DNA of 64,000 bases from Pedobacter endophyticus (lineage in GTDB: Bacteria; Bacteroidota; Bacteroidia; Sphingobacteriales; Sphingobacteriaceae), in contig NZ_CP064939.1 in NCBI RefSeq assembly GCF_015679185.1, positions 1,364,001 to 1,428,000 of the forward strand, written 5' to 3'. The notes below the pieces were generated by a model. That model was not told the origin of the DNA. It did not search any database and saw only the letters and a list, made by a program, of their open reading frames with translations. Within the stretch, counting starts at the first letter, position 1. Every line of letters begins with the position of its first letter. Positions 63,198-64,000 of the stretch are shown here, in pieces. The translations under genes were made by a program, and so were the position numbers.

Positions 63198-64000
63198 CTA
63201 ATTCACCGTAAAACTATTGTCGCTTTTCACTTTATCAGGGGTATGCACATCGCCCATCACCACTTTACGCAGTTTTTTCGTTGTTTTTATTTCGATTTGG
63301 GTTGTGCTGTTGCCTTTTTCCCACACGCCGATTGAGCGATGTTGGTTTTCGGTCGAATCGTCATCATAGCTAAGCTTTAAATCTATTGGCAACGCCTTAA
63401 TCCCTTTATTTTCGATCGTAATCGTATATCCAGAAGTGGTTTTATCAACAGATTTTATGGCCATATCTAAAACGCCACCTTCAAAAAACCACGGTTTCCA
63501 AAACCAGTTTAAATTTTTACCGCTGCCCTCGTTCATGCTATTGAAAAAATCGTAGGGCATGGGGTGTTTGCCATTCCAGTTTTTAATATACGTGTGCAGT
63601 GCTCTTGTAAATAATTCGTCGCCCAGGTAATCCTTTACATATAAATAGGCCAAACCGGGTTTTGGGTAAGAGTTGGTAAATGATCCTGAACCTTTAAGAT
63701 CGGGGGTTAACGTCATAATCGGCGAATCGTCTTTTCCACCCGAAGAAGCTGCAGTAGGCTGAATTCCATAATCGTCAACCATCGTCGAATCGATCATCGG
63801 CGAAATTAGCCACTCTCCTATTGTCGCCCAGCCTTCATCCATCCAACCGTATTTGGTTTCGTTTATGCCCATATAAAATGGAAACATCGTGTGAAAAATT
63901 TCATGATCGGTAAGGGTAATCGCATCTTCTCTAATGTTTACGGGATTATCGTTTACCATCATGGGGTACTCCATTTGATCTAAGCCATCAAATACAGTTT
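63198..64000 (-). CDS. M1-family metallopeptidase, C-terminal part (runs off the window)
   Basis: At least 267 codons of a zinc aminopeptidase-like protein. The frame is open to the window end (FDGLDQMEYPMMVND), so its start lies outside. The zinc site is HEIFH, with the third ligand in NETKYGWMDEGWA 18 residues later, as in the M1 HExxH-x18-E pattern. The C-terminal part (about the last 90 residues) is a beta-sandwich (SGYTITIENKGIKALPIDLKLSYDD). It probably hydrolyses peptides in the periplasm. The gap before it (63001-63197) has a TTCGCTATGCTCAGAATGACA dispersed repeat only. Confidence 0.85.
   Translation of the reverse strand, partial: TVFDGLDQMEYPMMVNDNPVNIREDAITLTDHEIFHTMFPFYMGINETKYGWMDEGWATIGEWLISPMIDSTMVDDYGIQPTAASSGGKDDSPIMTLTPDLKGSGSFTNSYPKPGLAYLYVKDYLGDELFTRALHTYIKNWNGKHPMPYDFFNSMNEGSGKNLNWFWKPWFFEGGVLDMAIKSVDKTTSGYTITIENKGIKALPIDLKLSYDDDSTENQHRSIGVWEKGNSTTQIEIKTTKKLRKVVMGDVHTPDKVKSDNSFTVN

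Overview
The window looks like chromosomal DNA from a Bacteroidota bacterium, most likely a Sphingobacteriaceae member close to Pedobacter. The evidence is AT-rich DNA, many promoter boxes of the Bacteroidota type TAnnTTTG placed close to start codons, a tmRNA whose tag reads GENTYALAA, a DAHP synthase-chorismate mutase fusion, a fused E1 alpha/beta 2-oxoacid dehydrogenase, OmpA with TSP3 repeats, and dispersed intergenic repeats. Most genes are housekeeping. The accessory content is small and consists mainly of toxin-antitoxin (TA) modules in several stages of decay.

Layout. 1-5.0 kb: a 30-codon membrane ORF, a cold-shock-like protein, a large secreted sugar dehydrogenase/PKD/cytochrome c protein and a HAD phosphatase. 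5.0-5.85 kb: a 315-bp tandem repeat. 5.9-16 kb: proline dehydrogenase, then an aromatic amino acid cluster (S4 protein-aroB-hydroxylase, a RelE-type TA pair, a leader-peptide attenuator before pheA, aroG/chorismate mutase, aroA, aroC). 16-24.5 kb: a LytTR regulator, a TPR histidine kinase, branched-chain 2-oxoacid dehydrogenase E1, a DUF1573 protein and an aminotransferase. 24.5-25.9 kb: tmRNA whose 3' end is duplicated around a roughly 950-bp insert carrying two overlapping genes. 26-37.3 kb: secreted proteins, GNAT, EEP phosphatase, SDR plus AraC regulator, MtaB, UbiX, a candidate small RNA, GH43, a Crp-like regulator and HemF. 37.5-46 kb: LepA, FolD, a broken PIN toxin module, GalM, a frameshifted GalK, TrmH-like and OmpA. 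46-52.5 kb: a degenerate DEAD-box protein, a tRNA-like element, a secreted protein, a flavoprotein, PurK and PurE. 52.5-55 kb: a TA cluster with a zeta toxin cassette, a decayed RES/Xre copy and an intact RES/Xre pair. 55-64 kb: YqgE, PdxH, 3-hydroxyacyl-CoA dehydrogenase, RuvB, a GNAT-nitrilase fusion, QueG, a VapBC-like pair with a nonsense codon, and an M1 peptidase running off the end.

How the parts work together. aroB, the DAHP synthase/chorismate mutase, aroA, aroC and pheA supply chorismate and phenylpyruvate. A leader peptide with nine Phe/Tyr codons in twelve, followed by mutually exclusive antiterminator and terminator hairpins, should sense aromatic amino acid supply. galM and galK are divergent and serve galactose entry; purK and purE are adjacent purine steps.

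The strongest candidates for something new are the attenuator, the two-gene insert between duplicated tmRNA ends, the zeta toxin cassette bounded by GTTAGGC/GCCTAAC inverted repeats, and a roughly 70-nt candidate small RNA upstream of ubiX.
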